Under the pieces are notes generated by a model. It did no database searches. It was not told the origin of the DNA and worked only from the letters and a program-made list of their open reading frames with translations. A program made the translations under genes and the position numbers. A stretch of 64,000 bases of DNA, taken from Pantoea vagans. Lineage in GTDB: Bacteria > Pseudomonadota > Gammaproteobacteria > Enterobacterales > Enterobacteriaceae. Below, piece after piece: positions 11,190 to 22,890 of the stretch. The stretch spans positions 3,348,001 through 3,412,000 of the forward strand of contig NZ_CP038853.1 of assembly GCF_004792415.1 (NCBI RefSeq), in the 5' to 3' direction. Every line of letters begins with the position of its first letter. Position 1 is the stretch's first letter.

Positions 11190-11855
11190 CTTCTGCCTCC
11201 AGGCTTGAGGACCCGGCCCGGTTACTACGCCCGTGGGTGTGTAACACGTTGCCCTGGTGCCTGCTTTGCCAATCAAAATCTTATGTTTATGCACGACAGC
11301 GAAAACATGTGCCGCTGTCCTGTTACAGAGAAATCTGTTGAGTTCATTGTTCTGAGAGTAGGTCAATTACCATAACCGCAGTTAACCGGGCAGGCAAACC
11401 GCAAACCCGCGTAAATTAAAAGGCCGGGACGTAAAGGCTCTGCCTGATAAGAATTGGCTGCGCGGAATAAACTAATTACGTCGCAGAACCGCAGACGAAA
11501 ATGCTAAGTAAGAAATTATTTTCAGCGTGATATAAGAAATAACGAAAACTTATTACCGCCTGCAATAGCCCACAATCCCCTGACGCTTTTCTTTTCTGGC
11601 GTAATTAACCAGTAAATCACGCAAGGGCATTCGATTATGCTAACCGACAGGTGATAAACCCTGTGCCAACGCTGGACACACAACCAATAAACCTATTAAT
11701 TTTCAATAGAATAAACCTTTAATCAGCTCGCAAAAGGCGGCATTCCGGGGCTGATTGCTTACGCAGTGACTGACGCGCTGTTCATTACGCTGCCTGACCG
11801 TTAAATAACAGAATATCTTCCTTCATCCTCCCGGATAATACCCCTGCATTGAAGG
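11190..11855. other. Divergent regulatory region between ilvI and the leu promoter; no gene
   Basis: About 670 bp separate the divergent ilvIH and leuLABCD transcription units. The interval is AT-rich, as expected for Lrp-controlled upstream DNA of ilvIH, but I could not fit individual Lrp sites with confidence. In E. coli the leuO regulator gene lies in this interval; no LysR-type coding frame is present here on either strand. Confidence 0.6.
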
Positions 11856-11883
11856 TTGACATCCCTGAGCGATTCCAGTACCA
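11856..11883 (+). promoter_or_regulatory. leuLABCD promoter
   Basis: A perfect -35 hexamer TTGACA (11856-11861) is followed after 16 bp by a GTACCA-like -10 (11878-11883). The stretch TTGACATCC and the later CCAGTA resemble the E. coli leu promoter as I recall it. The leader peptide start lies about 35 bp downstream. The weak -10 makes the exact box uncertain. Confidence 0.65.
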
Positions 11884-11919
11884 ATATGTACAGCACAACA
11901 TTTTATAAGGTTTGAATCC

Positions 11920-12003
11920 ATGTTTCGTTCTGTTCGCCTTCTCGGTCTACTACTAAACGCACTCAGCTTGCGCGGTAGGCTTGTGGGCGGAATCAAACAC
12001 TGA
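11920..12003 (+). CDS. leuL: leu operon leader peptide LeuL
   Basis: A 27-codon frame translates as MFRSVRLLGLLLNALSLRGR followed by LVGGIKH and a stop. Eight residues are leucine, and codons 10-12 are three consecutive rare CTA codons. E. coli LeuL has the same layout: a leucine run in the middle and a VGGIQH end. AAGG lies 9 bp before the ATG. Ribosome stalling at the CTA run under leucine starvation would favour antitermination of the hairpin just downstream. The gene was identified from the sequence because it is too short for ordinary gene calling. Confidence 0.93.
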   Translation: MFRSVRLLGLLLNALSLRGRLVGGIKH

Positions 12004-12022
12004 TTCAAACCTGCTGAAAGTT

Positions 12023-12051
12023 AAAAACCCGCGCCTGTCGCGGGTTTTTTT
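12023..12051 (+). terminator. leu operon attenuator
   Basis: AACCCGCG (12026-12033) and CGCGGGTT (12039-12046) form a perfect stem with a 5-nt loop, followed by a T run to 12051. It sits 20 bp after leuL and 40 bp before leuA, which fits the leucine-responsive transcription attenuator. Leader segments 12001-12025 would have to provide the competing antiterminator; I did not resolve it fully. Confidence 0.9.
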
Positions 12052-12093
12052 ATGCTCGTTGCCAGGCCCGAAAAAAGCAAAAGGATGAATACG

Positions 12094-14750
<2,657 letters not shown>

Positions 14751-14754
14751 AAGA

Positions 14755-16161
14755 ATGAAAACCTTATACCAGAAGTTATTTGATGCACATGTCGTCCACG
14801 AAGCGCCGAACGAAACGCCGTTACTCTACATCGATCGTCACCTGATCCATGAAGTGACCTCGCCACAGGCCTTTGATGGCCTGCGCGCACACGGACGTAA
14901 AGTCCGTCAGCCGGGCAAAACCTTTGCCACGATGGATCACAACGTCTCTACCCAGACCAAAGACATCAATGCGTCGGGCGAGATGGCGCGTATTCAGATG
15001 CAGGAGCTGATGAAGAACTGCGAAGAATTTGGCGTACAGCTGTATGACCTGAATCACCCATTCCAGGGCATCGTCCACGTTATCGGTCCTGAGCAGGGTA
15101 TGACGCTGCCGGGCATGACCATTGTGTGCGGCGACTCGCACACCGCCACCCATGGGGCATTCGGCTCGCTGGCGTTTGGTATCGGCACCTCTGAAGTGGA
15201 ACATGTGTTTGCTACCCAGACCCTGAAACAGGGTCGGGCGAAAACCATGAAGATTGAAGTACTGGGCCAGGCGTCCACCGGCATTACCGCCAAAGATATC
15301 GTGCTGGCGATCATCGGTAAAACCGGCAGCGCAGGCGGCACCGGCTATGTGGTTGAATTCTGCGGTCCGGCCATTCAGGCGCTGAGCATGGAAGGTCGTA
15401 TGACCCTGTGCAACATGGCGATTGAGATGGGGGCGAAAGCGGGCCTGGTGGCACCGGATGACACTACCTTCAACTACCTGAAAGGTCGTCAGTTCTCCCC
15501 ACAGGGCGAGAAATGGGAGCAGGCCGTTGAATACTGGCGTACCCTGAAATCTGATGAAGGCGCGAAGTATGATGCGGTAGTGACGCTGCATGCTGAAGAG
15601 ATTGCACCGCAGGTCACCTGGGGTACCAACCCGGGTCAGGTGATTGCCGTTGATCAGCTGATCCCGAACCCGGCCTCATTCGCCGATCCGGTTGAGCGTG
15701 CCTCAGCGGAGAAAGCGCTGGCCTACATGAACCTGCAGCCGGGCATTAAACTGACCGATGTTGCGATTGATAAAGTGTTTATCGGCTCCTGCACCAATTC
15801 CCGTATTGAAGATCTGCGTGCCGCCGCCGCTATCGCCAAAGGCCGCAAAGTCGCGCCTGGCGTGGTCGCGATGGTGGTGCCAGGTTCCGGCCCGGTTAAA
15901 GCGCAGGCTGAAGCGGAAGGTCTGGATAAAATCTTCCTGGAAGCAGGTTTTGAATGGCGTCTGCCTGGCTGCTCAATGTGCCTGGCGATGAACAATGACC
16001 GCCTGAATCCGGGCGAGCGTTGCGCATCTACCAGCAACCGTAACTTTGAAGGTCGCCAGGGCCGTGGTGGACGTACCCATCTGGTCAGCCCGGCGATGGC
16101 CGCGGCGGCTGCCGTGACCGGCCACTTTGCCGACATCCGTGAACTGACGACAGGAGCTTAA
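14755..16161 (+). CDS. leuC: 3-isopropylmalate dehydratase large subunit LeuC
   Basis: LeuC is the [4Fe-4S]-containing large subunit of isopropylmalate isomerase, which interconverts 2- and 3-isopropylmalate together with LeuD. The start [14 protein letters not shown] at 14755 gives 468 residues (466 in E. coli). Cluster-ligand cysteines are visible in [11 protein letters not shown] and in [15 protein letters not shown]. The active-site region [13 protein letters not shown] is intact. The frame is open upstream inside leuB, but only this start aligns with the family. Confidence 0.98.
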   Translation: MKTLYQKLFDAHVVHEAPNETPLLYIDRHLIHEVTSPQAFDGLRAHGRKVRQPGKTFATMDHNVSTQTKDINASGEMARIQMQELMKNCEEFGVQLYDLNHPFQGIVHVIGPEQGMTLPGMTIVCGDSHTATHGAFGSLAFGIGTSEVEHVFATQTLKQGRAKTMKIEVLGQASTGITAKDIVLAIIGKTGSAGGTGYVVEFCGPAIQALSMEGRMTLCNMAIEMGAKAGLVAPDDTTFNYLKGRQFSPQGEKWEQAVEYWRTLKSDEGAKYDAVVTLHAEEIAPQVTWGTNPGQVIAVDQLIPNPASFADPVERASAEKALAYMNLQPGIKLTDVAIDKVFIGSCTNSRIEDLRAAAAIAKGRKVAPGVVAMVVPGSGPVKAQAEAEGLDKIFLEAGFEWRLPGCSMCLAMNNDRLNPGERCASTSNRNFEGRQGRGGRTHLVSPAMAAAAAVTGHFADIRELTTGA

Positions 16162-16164
16162 GTC

Positions 16165-16770
16165 ATGGCGAATAAATTTACTCAGCACACCGGCATTGTT
16201 GCGCCGCTGGATGCCGCGAACGTCGATACGGACGCGATCATTCCCAAGCAGTTTTTGCAGAAGGTCACCCGTACCGGTTTCGGTCAGCATCTGTTCCATG
16301 ACTGGCGCTTTGAAGATGACGCCGGTACGGTGCCGACGCCCGGTTTTGTGCTGAACAAGCCTGAGTTCAAAGGCACCAGCATCCTGCTGGCGCGCGAGAA
16401 CTTTGGCTGTGGCTCTTCACGTGAGCATGCGCCCTGGGCGCTGACCGATTTCGGTTTCCACGTGGTGATTGCGCCGAGCTTCGCGGATATTTTTTACGGC
16501 AACAGCTTTAACAACCAGCTGCTGCCGGTGAAATTAAGCGAAGAGGAAGTGGATGAGCTGTTCAGACTGGTTGCGGCCCAGCCGGGTATCAGCTTCACGG
16601 TCGATCTGGAAGCACAGACGGTCACCGCAGGCGATAAAGTCTATCCGTTTGAACTCGACAGCTTCCGCCGCCACTGCATGATTAACGGCCTCGACAGCAT
16701 CGGCCTGACGCTGCAGCACGAAGCGTCGATTTCGCAGTACGAGCAGAATCAGCCCGCTTTTCTGCGCTGA
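16165..16770 (+). CDS. leuD: 3-isopropylmalate dehydratase small subunit LeuD
   Basis: LeuD is the small subunit of isopropylmalate isomerase and carries the swivel domain that completes the active site. The 201 residues equal the E. coli length. The family signature [15 protein letters not shown] lies near residue 75. The start codon is 3 bp after the leuC stop, preceded by GGAG. It is the last gene of the operon and is followed by an unusual duplicated hairpin and a repeat element. Confidence 0.98.
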   Translation: MANKFTQHTGIVAPLDAANVDTDAIIPKQFLQKVTRTGFGQHLFHDWRFEDDAGTVPTPGFVLNKPEFKGTSILLARENFGCGSSREHAPWALTDFGFHVVIAPSFADIFYGNSFNNQLLPVKLSEEEVDELFRLVAAQPGISFTVDLEAQTVTAGDKVYPFELDSFRRHCMINGLDSIGLTLQHEASISQYEQNQPAFLR

Positions 16771-16782
16771 TTGAGTCAAAGA

Positions 16783-16803
16783 AGGGCGACATCGGGTCGC
16801 CCT
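16783..16803. terminator. Hairpin after leuD (left member of a duplicated pair)
   Basis: AGGGCGAC and GTCGCCCT pair around a 5-nt loop. Read on the minus strand the stem is followed by TCTTTGA, so this copy could end setA transcription. On the plus strand no T-tract follows. It is a 20/21 match to the hairpin at 17016-17036. Confidence 0.6.
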
Positions 16804-17015
16804 GCTGTTACTGACAACGTCTGCTCTGGCCCAGCTGTAAGACCGAGCCTGCGAAGGGAACACGGTCAGATCGGAAAGTCGCTTAAACCATCCCTGGCCG
16901 CTCGGCCCGCGCCGTCCCTGGCGCGGGACGCTTTCCTCCTCTGCCCGTGTTCCCTGCGTGTGAAACTTGTCAGCTGCGGTCCGATTCACTCGGGTTTGAG
17001 TTTGTCAGCACTATG
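16804..17015 (-). repeat. Dispersed palindromic intergenic repeat, copy 1
   Basis: The central 102 bp (16855-16956) is an imperfect palindrome with GGGAACAC at one end and GTGTTCCC at the other. An inner 8-bp perfect stem, CCCGCGCC with GGCGCGGG, closes the middle. The core recurs with high similarity at 41522-41627 and, interrupted, at 29983-30167. Outer ends CTGACAA (16811-16817) and TTGTCAG (17002-17008) are also inverted repeats. The whole is flanked by 21-bp near-identical hairpins. It has no coding capacity. Orientation is assigned by the side carrying GCGTCCCGCGCC, as in copy 2, read on the minus strand here. Confidence 0.85.
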
Positions 17016-17036
17016 AGGGCGACATCCGGTCGCCCT
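17016..17036. terminator. Hairpin before setA (right member of a duplicated pair), leuD terminator
   Basis: AGGGCGAC and GTCGCCCT pair as in the left copy, with one base changed in the loop. On the plus strand the stem is followed by TCTCTTTT, so this copy fits a Rho-independent terminator for leuABCD, displaced about 250 bp from leuD by the repeat element. Confidence 0.65.
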
Positions 17037-17042
17037 TCTCTT

Positions 17043-18221
17043 TTATACGTCGCGCACCCGCGCCGACATCACCAGCGCCACAATCGCCAGCCCGAATGCC
17101 AGCCAGTAAACGGCCTCATGTCCCAGCCGCTCACTCAGCGTGCCCTGAATCACCCCGGCCAGAATCATGCCGGTCGAGATCGAATTGGTGAACATCGTGG
17201 TCGCTGCGCCAGGTCGTCCTGGCATCAGATCCTGAAACCACAACATCCCGATCCCCGCAATAATCCCGACAAATACCGCGTTAAACAGCTGCAACACCAT
17301 CAGCGCGGTGCGGGAGTTGAACAGCACCAGCCCCAGGTAAAACAGCACGCCCGCCGCCACCGCGACCAGCATTAACCGCCGTTTGCCAATGCGGCGGGCG
17401 TAATGGCCCGCCAGCAGCATCACCGGAATCTCCAGCCCGGCAGCCGTCCCCATCAGCAGGCCGGCCAGCTTCTCCGGCAGTCCCAGCGTGGTGCTGATAT
17501 AGAGCGGCATGTCGATGATATACATCGTGTTGCAGGTCCACATCACGACGGAGGCGATGAACAGCAACCGCACGTCCCGATCGCGCCAGCCGCTTATCGG
17601 CAGCCCGCCGCTTTGCATCAGCGGCTGCGTGCGTGGCACCGACGGCAGCGTAAACCAGACCAGCAGGATACAGATCAGAAACAGCGCGGCGGCCACCATA
17701 AATAGCGTCACAAAGCCGTAGTTCAGCGCCAGCGCGAACGAGAGCGGCGGCCCGATTACCCACGCCAGCGACAGCTGCGCACGCATCACCGAACTGAACA
17801 TTACCGCTTCCCGTGCCGACTGATCGGCATACTCCCGCGCAAGCGCAAACAGCTGAGGCATAGAAACGCTGGCCAGTGCCGACAGCAGCACCCCCAGCGT
17901 CAGCAGGGTCAGATAGTGGCGGGTAAAGGCAAACAGCAGCGCATTCACCAGCGCCATCAGGCAGCAAAAGAGAATGATATGCCGACGATCGCCAACGCTG
18001 TCTGAGCGCTTAGCCACCAGCATACTCACCACGATACCGGCCACCGCATTGATGGTGAAAAACAGCCCGACCCAGAAGGGCCGCGCCTGTACCTCGCGCG
18101 TCAGAAACAGGCTGAGCGTCGGCGCCTGTAGTGCGCCCGCGATGCCCAGCATGAACGAGGCGACCATAAAAGCGAGGTAAACCGGATTGATGCGGCGCTG
18201 CCGCGTTAACAGCGATTTCAT
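17043..18221 (-). CDS. setA: Sugar efflux transporter SetA
   Basis: SetA is a 12-helix major-facilitator exporter of glucosides, lactose and related sugars, induced under glucose-phosphate stress. The start MKSLLTRQRRINPVY at 18221, preceded by AAAGGGA, gives 392 residues, the E. coli length. The frame stays open upstream through sgrS, which I regard as coincidence. Family-typical segments include GALQAPTLSLFL, WVIGPPLSFALALNYGF, WTCNTMYIIDMPLYIS and GIGMLWFQDLMPGR. As in E. coli the gene lies just downstream of sgrS and is probably co-transcribed with it through the leaky sgrS terminator. Confidence 0.96.
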   Translation of the reverse strand: MKSLLTRQRRINPVYLAFMVASFMLGIAGALQAPTLSLFLTREVQARPFWVGLFFTINAVAGIVVSMLVAKRSDSVGDRRHIILFCCLMALVNALLFAFTRHYLTLLTLGVLLSALASVSMPQLFALAREYADQSAREAVMFSSVMRAQLSLAWVIGPPLSFALALNYGFVTLFMVAAALFLICILLVWFTLPSVPRTQPLMQSGGLPISGWRDRDVRLLFIASVVMWTCNTMYIIDMPLYISTTLGLPEKLAGLLMGTAAGLEIPVMLLAGHYARRIGKRRLMLVAVAAGVLFYLGLVLFNSRTALMVLQLFNAVFVGIIAGIGMLWFQDLMPGRPGAATTMFTNSISTGMILAGVIQGTLSERLGHEAVYWLAFGLAIVALVMSARVRDV

Positions 18222-18284
18222 AGCGAAATCCCTTTCAGAACAAACAGAGGGGAAAAAGAAGGGTAGACGATACCGCGCAACATG

Positions 18285-18397
18285 AAAAAAGCCAGCAGAG
18301 ATCATCTGCTGGCGGTGTAAATGCACCCTACTCAGAAAAGCACTCCACTGAACAGCGAAGTGAGGGTTGAACGCCATTCACTGCTGAATGCCTCCCG
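18285..18397 (-). ncRNA. sgrS: SgrS small RNA (sugar-phosphate stress), short form
   Basis: On the minus strand the sequence between sgrR and setA ends in a terminator, GCCAGCAG with CTGCTGGC (18306-18313 with 18291-18298) followed by TTTTTT. This copies the E. coli SgrS 3' end. Just upstream (18323-18346) are GAGTGCT, CTGAGTA and GGGTGC, complementary to the ptsG ribosome-binding region as I recall it (around ACTCAGGAGCACTC). A possible -10 (TATGGC, rc of 18403-18408) places the 5' end near 18397, giving about 113 nt against 227 nt in E. coli. No SgrT-like frame is visible. The 5' end is a guess; the 3' half is convincing. Confidence 0.85.
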
Positions 18398-18474
18398 CTC
18401 TTGCCATAGCGCAAAGTTTGCACTTAAAATGAGGCAGAAAAAACAGAGCGCTTTTCACCGGGAGTTCCCCTTTT

Positions 18475-20136
18475 ATGTCCTCATCACGTCTGAAGCAGCA
18501 GTTCATTCGCCTGTGGCAGAGCTGCCAGGGGCAAACGCAGGAGATTACCCTCAGCGAACTGGCTGACCTGCTGCATTGCTCTCGCCGTCATATGCGTAAT
18601 CTGCTCAACCGGATGCAGGCTGCAGGCTGGCTGATCTGGCAGGCGGAAGCCGGGCGCGGCAGGCGATCGCAGCTCACCTTCTGCTACACCGGTCTGGCGT
18701 TGCAGCAGCAGCGTGCTGAGGATCTGCTGGAACAGGATCGCATCGATCAACTGGTCCAGCTGGTGGGCGATAAAAACCAGGTGCGGCAGATGATTGGGGC
18801 ACACCTGGGGCGCAGTTTCCGCCAGGGCAAGCATATCCTGCGTGTGCTCTACTATCGTCCGCTGCTTAACCTGCTGCCCGGTTCGCCGCTGCGGCGCTCG
18901 GAAACGCATATTGCGCGACAGATTTTTAACGGCCTGACGCGGATAAATGAGGAAAACGGGGAAATCGAACCCGATATTGCGCACCACTGGCAGCAGACTT
19001 CCCCACTTCACTGGCGCTTCTTTGTGCGTCCGGCGATTCGCTTCCATCACGGCAGAGAACTGGAGATGGAGGATGTGCTCGCCACGCTGGAGCGTCAGCG
19101 CGCCCATTCACTCTTTTCCCATATCGCGCAGATCGACTCGCCCGCCCCCTGGACGCTGGATATCCGTTTAAGCCAGCCCGACGAGGGATTGCCCTGGCTG
19201 CTGGGCAGCGTCAGTGCGATGATCCTGCCGCGCGAATGGCCGACACTGCGTGATTTTGCCCGTCAGCCTGTTGGCACCGGTCCTTACCGGGTAATCCGCA
19301 ATCAGGAGAGCCAGCTGAAGATCGAAGCGTTTGATGACTACTTCGGTTTTCGTGCCCTGATTGATGATGTCTCTATCTGGGTCCTGCCCGACATCAGTGA
19401 TGAGCTGGTCTATGCCGGTGTCCGACTGCAGGGCGACAGCATCGATGAAGTTCAGGAGGAGAGCCGCCTTGAAGAGGGCTGCTACTATCTGCTGTTCGAT
19501 CAGCGCTCAGAACAGGGCCGCAACGAGGCGGTGCGTCGCTGGGTCAGCTACCTGTTTAACCCCATCGCCCTGCTCAATCACGCCGGTGTCGGTTATCAGC
19601 GCTACTGGTTTCCGGCGTATGGTCTGCTGCCGCGCTGGCATCATCGCCGTGACCTGACGCCCGTGGAAAAACCGCCCGGCTTAACCCATCTGACGCTGAC
19701 CTGGTACAGCCAGCACGTGGAGCACGAAGGTATCGCTAATGCACTGCGTCCGCTGCTGGCAGCGCATGGCGTCACGCTGGAGACCCGTGAGATCAGCTAC
19801 GAAAGCTGGTATCAGGGCGAGGCGGAAAGTGATATCTGGCTGGGCAGCGTGAACTTCACCCTGCCGCTGAACTATTCGCTGTTCGCGCAGCTTTATGAGA
19901 TCCCGCTGCTGCATCACTGTCTGCCGATCGACTGGCACGGCGATGCGGCCCGCTGGCGTGAGAAGACGCTGCCGCTGGCCGAATGGAGCAAGCAGTTAGT
20001 CGAAGAAGCCGGTCTGCATCCGCTGTTTCATCACTGGCTGCTGCTTGAAGGACAGCGCAGTATGCGCGGCGTGCGGATGAATACGCTGGGCTGGTTTGAT
20101 TTTAAATCGGCCTGGTTCGCGCCACCGGCGCTGTGA
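18475..20136 (+). CDS. sgrR: Transcriptional activator SgrR
   Basis: SgrR senses glucose-phosphate stress and activates the divergent sgrS RNA. The 553 residues compare with 551 in E. coli. The N-terminal winged-helix domain ([20 protein letters not shown], about residues 25-44) is followed by a solute-binding-protein family 5-like domain (about 160-550). The end [19 protein letters not shown] in E. coli style is conserved (here [20 protein letters not shown]). GGAG lies about 10 bp before the ATG. It is divergent from sgrS/setA and upstream of thiBPQ, as in E. coli. Confidence 0.97.
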   Translation: MSSSRLKQQFIRLWQSCQGQTQEITLSELADLLHCSRRHMRNLLNRMQAAGWLIWQAEAGRGRRSQLTFCYTGLALQQQRAEDLLEQDRIDQLVQLVGDKNQVRQMIGAHLGRSFRQGKHILRVLYYRPLLNLLPGSPLRRSETHIARQIFNGLTRINEENGEIEPDIAHHWQQTSPLHWRFFVRPAIRFHHGRELEMEDVLATLERQRAHSLFSHIAQIDSPAPWTLDIRLSQPDEGLPWLLGSVSAMILPREWPTLRDFARQPVGTGPYRVIRNQESQLKIEAFDDYFGFRALIDDVSIWVLPDISDELVYAGVRLQGDSIDEVQEESRLEEGCYYLLFDQRSEQGRNEAVRRWVSYLFNPIALLNHAGVGYQRYWFPAYGLLPRWHHRRDLTPVEKPPGLTHLTLTWYSQHVEHEGIANALRPLLAAHGVTLETREISYESWYQGEAESDIWLGSVNFTLPLNYSLFAQLYEIPLLHHCLPIDWHGDAARWREKTLPLAEWSKQLVEEAGLHPLFHHWLLLEGQRSMRGVRMNTLGWFDFKSAWFAPPAL

Positions 20137-20173
20137 CGCTTTCGCCCCGGCGCTGAAATGACTAGAATGTGAC

Positions 20174-20264
20174 GTTCTCAACGGGGTGCGGCCTGCCACA
20201 AGCAAGCCGCTGAGAGAGACCCGTCGAACCTGATTCGGTTAATACCGACGTAGGGATTTGAGAG
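20174..20264 (+). ncRNA. TPP riboswitch aptamer (THI element)
   Basis: The leader of thiB carries the conserved thi-box blocks in order: ACGGGGTGC, GCTGAGAGA, GACCCGTCGAACCTGAT and CGGTTAATACCGACGTAGGGA (the last running 20237-20256). The outer ends TCTCAA and TTTGAGA can pair as helix P1. This is the thiamine pyrophosphate aptamer that represses thiBPQ when TPP is plentiful. The expression platform is the hairpin at 20282-20321. Confidence 0.96.
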
Positions 20265-20281
20265 GCCTCTGTGCTCAGATC

Positions 20282-20321
20282 CTTTGCGACTCATCCCCTA
20301 TTCTCCTGAAGGAGCGCAAAG
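20282..20321 (+). promoter_or_regulatory. thiB ribosome-site-sequestering hairpin (riboswitch expression platform)
   Basis: CTTTGCG (20282-20288) pairs perfectly with CGCAAAG (20315-20321), enclosing CTCCT and the Shine-Dalgarno AAGGAG (20309-20314). The last paired base is the first base of the GTG start. The fold would block initiation, so control is most likely at translation. There is no T-tract, which argues against a terminator. Confidence 0.75.
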
Positions 20322-21307
20322 TGTTAAACAAAGTTCTGCCGGTGCTGCTGTTACTCTCCGCCCCCGTTCTGGCGGCTAAGCCGGTTCTCACGGTATACAC
20401 CTACGACTCCTTCTCCGCCGACTGGGGCCCTGGCCCGGCGGTTAAAAAAGCCTTTGAAGCCCAGTGCGACTGCGAGCTGAAATTCGTCACGCTGGAAGAT
20501 GGCGTGTCACTGCTGAACCGCGTGCGCATGGAAGGCAAAAACAGTAAAGCCGATGTGGTGCTGGGGCTGGATAACAATCTGGTGCAGGCAGCGCAGAAGA
20601 CCGGTTTGTTTGCCGAAAGTCAGGTCGACACCTCGAAATTAAAACTGCCCGATGGCTGGCACAACACCACCTTCGTGCCGTTCGATTATGGCTACTTCGC
20701 CTTTGTCTATGACAAAACCCGGCTGAAAAATCCGCCAAAAAGCCTGAAAGAGCTGGTCGACAGCCCGGAGAAGTGGCGGGTGATCTACGAAGATCCCCGC
20801 ACCAGCACGCCCGGCTTAGGTCTGCTGCTGTGGATGCAGAAGGTCTATGGCGATCAGGCTCCGCAGGCGTGGCAAAAGCTGGCGCAGAAAACCGTGACGG
20901 TGACCAAAGGCTGGAGTGAAGCCTATGGCCTGTTCCTCAAGGGCGAAGGCGATCTGGTGCTGAGCTACACCACCTCACCGGCTTATCACATCATCGAAGA
21001 GAAGAAAGAGAACTATGCTGCCGCGTCTTTTGCCGAAGGACACTATCTGCAGGTCGAAGTGGCCGCGCAGTTAGCCAGCAGCAAACAGCCCGCGCTGGCA
21101 CAGCAGTTTATGAAGTTTATGGTCTCGCCTGACTTCCAGCGTACTATCCCCACCGGCAACTGGATGTACCCGGTGATCGACACGCCACTGCCTGCCGGTT
21201 TCTCGGCGCTCAGCGTGCCTTCCACCGCCCTGCAGTTCTCGCCGGAAGAGGTTGCCAGCCAGCGTTCGGGCTGGATTAACCAGTGGCAACGCGCCGTCAG
21301 CCGCTGA
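20321..21307 (+). CDS. thiB: Thiamine/TPP ABC transporter, periplasmic binding protein ThiB
   Basis: ThiB (TbpA) binds thiamine, TMP and TPP in the periplasm and delivers them to ThiPQ. I chose the GTG at 20321, six bases after AAGGAG, giving 328 residues (327 in E. coli). A signal peptide is visible at residues 1-18 (VLPVLLLLSAPVLAAKP), then LTVYTYDSFSADWGPGP at the mature start. FVPFDYGYFAFVYDK and WSEAYGLFLKGEGDLVLSY are typical of the family. The open frame extends upstream through the riboswitch region without support. It overlaps thiP by 25 bp. Confidence 0.97.
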   Translation: MLNKVLPVLLLLSAPVLAAKPVLTVYTYDSFSADWGPGPAVKKAFEAQCDCELKFVTLEDGVSLLNRVRMEGKNSKADVVLGLDNNLVQAAQKTGLFAESQVDTSKLKLPDGWHNTTFVPFDYGYFAFVYDKTRLKNPPKSLKELVDSPEKWRVIYEDPRTSTPGLGLLLWMQKVYGDQAPQAWQKLAQKTVTVTKGWSEAYGLFLKGEGDLVLSYTTSPAYHIIEEKKENYAAASFAEGHYLQVEVAAQLASSKQPALAQQFMKFMVSPDFQRTIPTGNWMYPVIDTPLPAGFSALSVPSTALQFSPEEVASQRSGWINQWQRAVSR

Positions 21308-22890
21308 TGCCGCGCTGGCTGATCCCCGGTTCCATTGCCACGGTGTTACTGACACTCGTGGCGTTTCTGGCCTTCGGTGCACTCTGGAGCGCCGCACCGG
21401 ACACGGACTTACGCGGCGTGCTGCAGGATGACTACCTGCATCACGTTATCGCGTTCTCTTTCGCTCAGGCGCTGCTCTCCGCCCTGCTGTCGCTGCTGCC
21501 TGCGGTGCCGCTGGCGCGGGCGCTCTATCGACGTCGTTTCCCTGGCCGCCAGCTGCTGCTGCGCCTGTGCGCCATGACGTTGGTGCTGCCGGTGCTGGTC
21601 GCGGTGTTTGGCCTGTTGACCGTCTACGGTAGCAATGGCTGGCTGGCGCAGCTGTGCCAGATGGCAGGGCTAGGTTATCACTTCTCGCCCTATGGTCTGC
21701 CGGGCATTTTGCTGGCGCACGTCTTCTTTAACCTGCCGCTGGCGACCCGCCTGATGCTGCAGGCGCTGGAGAGCATCCCGGCGGAACAGCGTCAGCTGGC
21801 GGCTCAGCTCGACCTGCGCGGCTGGCACCATTTTCGTCTGCTGGAGTGGCCGTGGCTGCGGCGTCAGCTGCTGCCGACCGGCGCGCTGATCTTTATGCTC
21901 TGTTTCGCCAGCTTTGCCACCGTGCTGTCACTGGGCGGCGGCCCGCAGGCCACCACCATTGAGCTGGCGATATTCCAGGCGCTGAGTTATGACTACGATC
22001 CCGGACGTGCGGCGCTGCTGGCGCTGATCCAGCTCGGCTGCTGTCTGACGCTGGTGCTGCTCAGCCAGCGCTTCAGCAAGGCGATTCCTGCCGGAACCAG
22101 TCAGCTGAACGGCTGGCGCGATCCGCAGGATTCCCGTGCAGCACAGCTGATGGATGCGCTGCTGATCGGGCTGGCGCTGATCCTGCTGCTGCCTCCGCTG
22201 GCGGCGGTCATTGTCGATGGCCTGCACGGCGGACTGCGTGGCGCGCTGGCGCAACCTGCACTGTGGCAGGCCACCTTTACCTCACTGCGCATCGCCATGG
22301 GTGCCGGTTTACTCTCAGTGGTGCTGACCATGATGCTGCTGTGGAGTAGCCGGGAACTGCGTCTGCGTCAGCGTCCGGCGGCAGCACAGTTGATCGACAC
22401 CAGCGGCATGCTGATTCTGGCAATGCCAGGCATTGTGCTCGCCACCGGCTTTTTCCTGCTGTTCAACGCCACCATCGGCCTGCCCGAGTCGGCCGACGGG
22501 CTGGTGATCTTTACCAATGCGCTAATCGCCATTCCCTATGCGCTGAAAGTGCTGGAAAACCCGATGCGGGATGTCGCAGAGCGCTACGGCAGACTTTGCG
22601 ATTCACTGGATATCCACGGCTGGAACCGGCTGCGGCTGATTGAGCTGCGAGCGCTGAAACGTCCTCTGGCCCAGGCGCTGGCCTTTGCCTGCGTGCTGTC
22701 GATTGGTGATTTTGGCGTGGTGGCGCTGTTTGGCAATGCCGACTTCCGCACACTGCCGTTCTACCTTTATCAGCAGATTGGCGCCTATCGCGGTGCAGAT
22801 GGCGCGGTCACCGCTCTGCTGTTGCTGCTGCTCTGCTTATTGCTGTTCACGCTAATGGAAAAATTACCAGGCCGCCATGCTGACACTTGA
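21283..22890 (+). CDS. thiP: Thiamine ABC transporter permease ThiP
   Basis: ThiP is the inner-membrane channel of the thiamine/TPP importer. The 535 residues (536 in E. coli) comprise two fused permease halves, each with a binding-protein-dependent transport EAA-like loop ([20 protein letters not shown] near residue 165 and the [20 protein letters not shown] region near 430). The start [16 protein letters not shown] matches the E. coli start and overlaps thiB by 25 bp. Its stop overlaps thiQ by 14 bp, so the three genes are translationally linked. Confidence 0.97.
   Translation: MATRRQPLMPRWLIPGSIATVLLTLVAFLAFGALWSAAPDTDLRGVLQDDYLHHVIAFSFAQALLSALLSLLPAVPLARALYRRRFPGRQLLLRLCAMTLVLPVLVAVFGLLTVYGSNGWLAQLCQMAGLGYHFSPYGLPGILLAHVFFNLPLATRLMLQALESIPAEQRQLAAQLDLRGWHHFRLLEWPWLRRQLLPTGALIFMLCFASFATVLSLGGGPQATTIELAIFQALSYDYDPGRAALLALIQLGCCLTLVLLSQRFSKAIPAGTSQLNGWRDPQDSRAAQLMDALLIGLALILLLPPLAAVIVDGLHGGLRGALAQPALWQATFTSLRIAMGAGLLSVVLTMMLLWSSRELRLRQRPAAAQLIDTSGMLILAMPGIVLATGFFLLFNATIGLPESADGLVIFTNALIAIPYALKVLENPMRDVAERYGRLCDSLDIHGWNRLRLIELRALKRPLAQALAFACVLSIGDFGVVALFGNADFRTLPFYLYQQIGAYRGADGAVTALLLLLLCLLLFTLMEKLPGRHADT

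Noticed and set aside
16771..17016. 81-codon plus-strand frame across repeat copy 1
   Set aside because: It reads through two hairpins and the palindrome; composition and structure fit an RNA/DNA element, not a gene.
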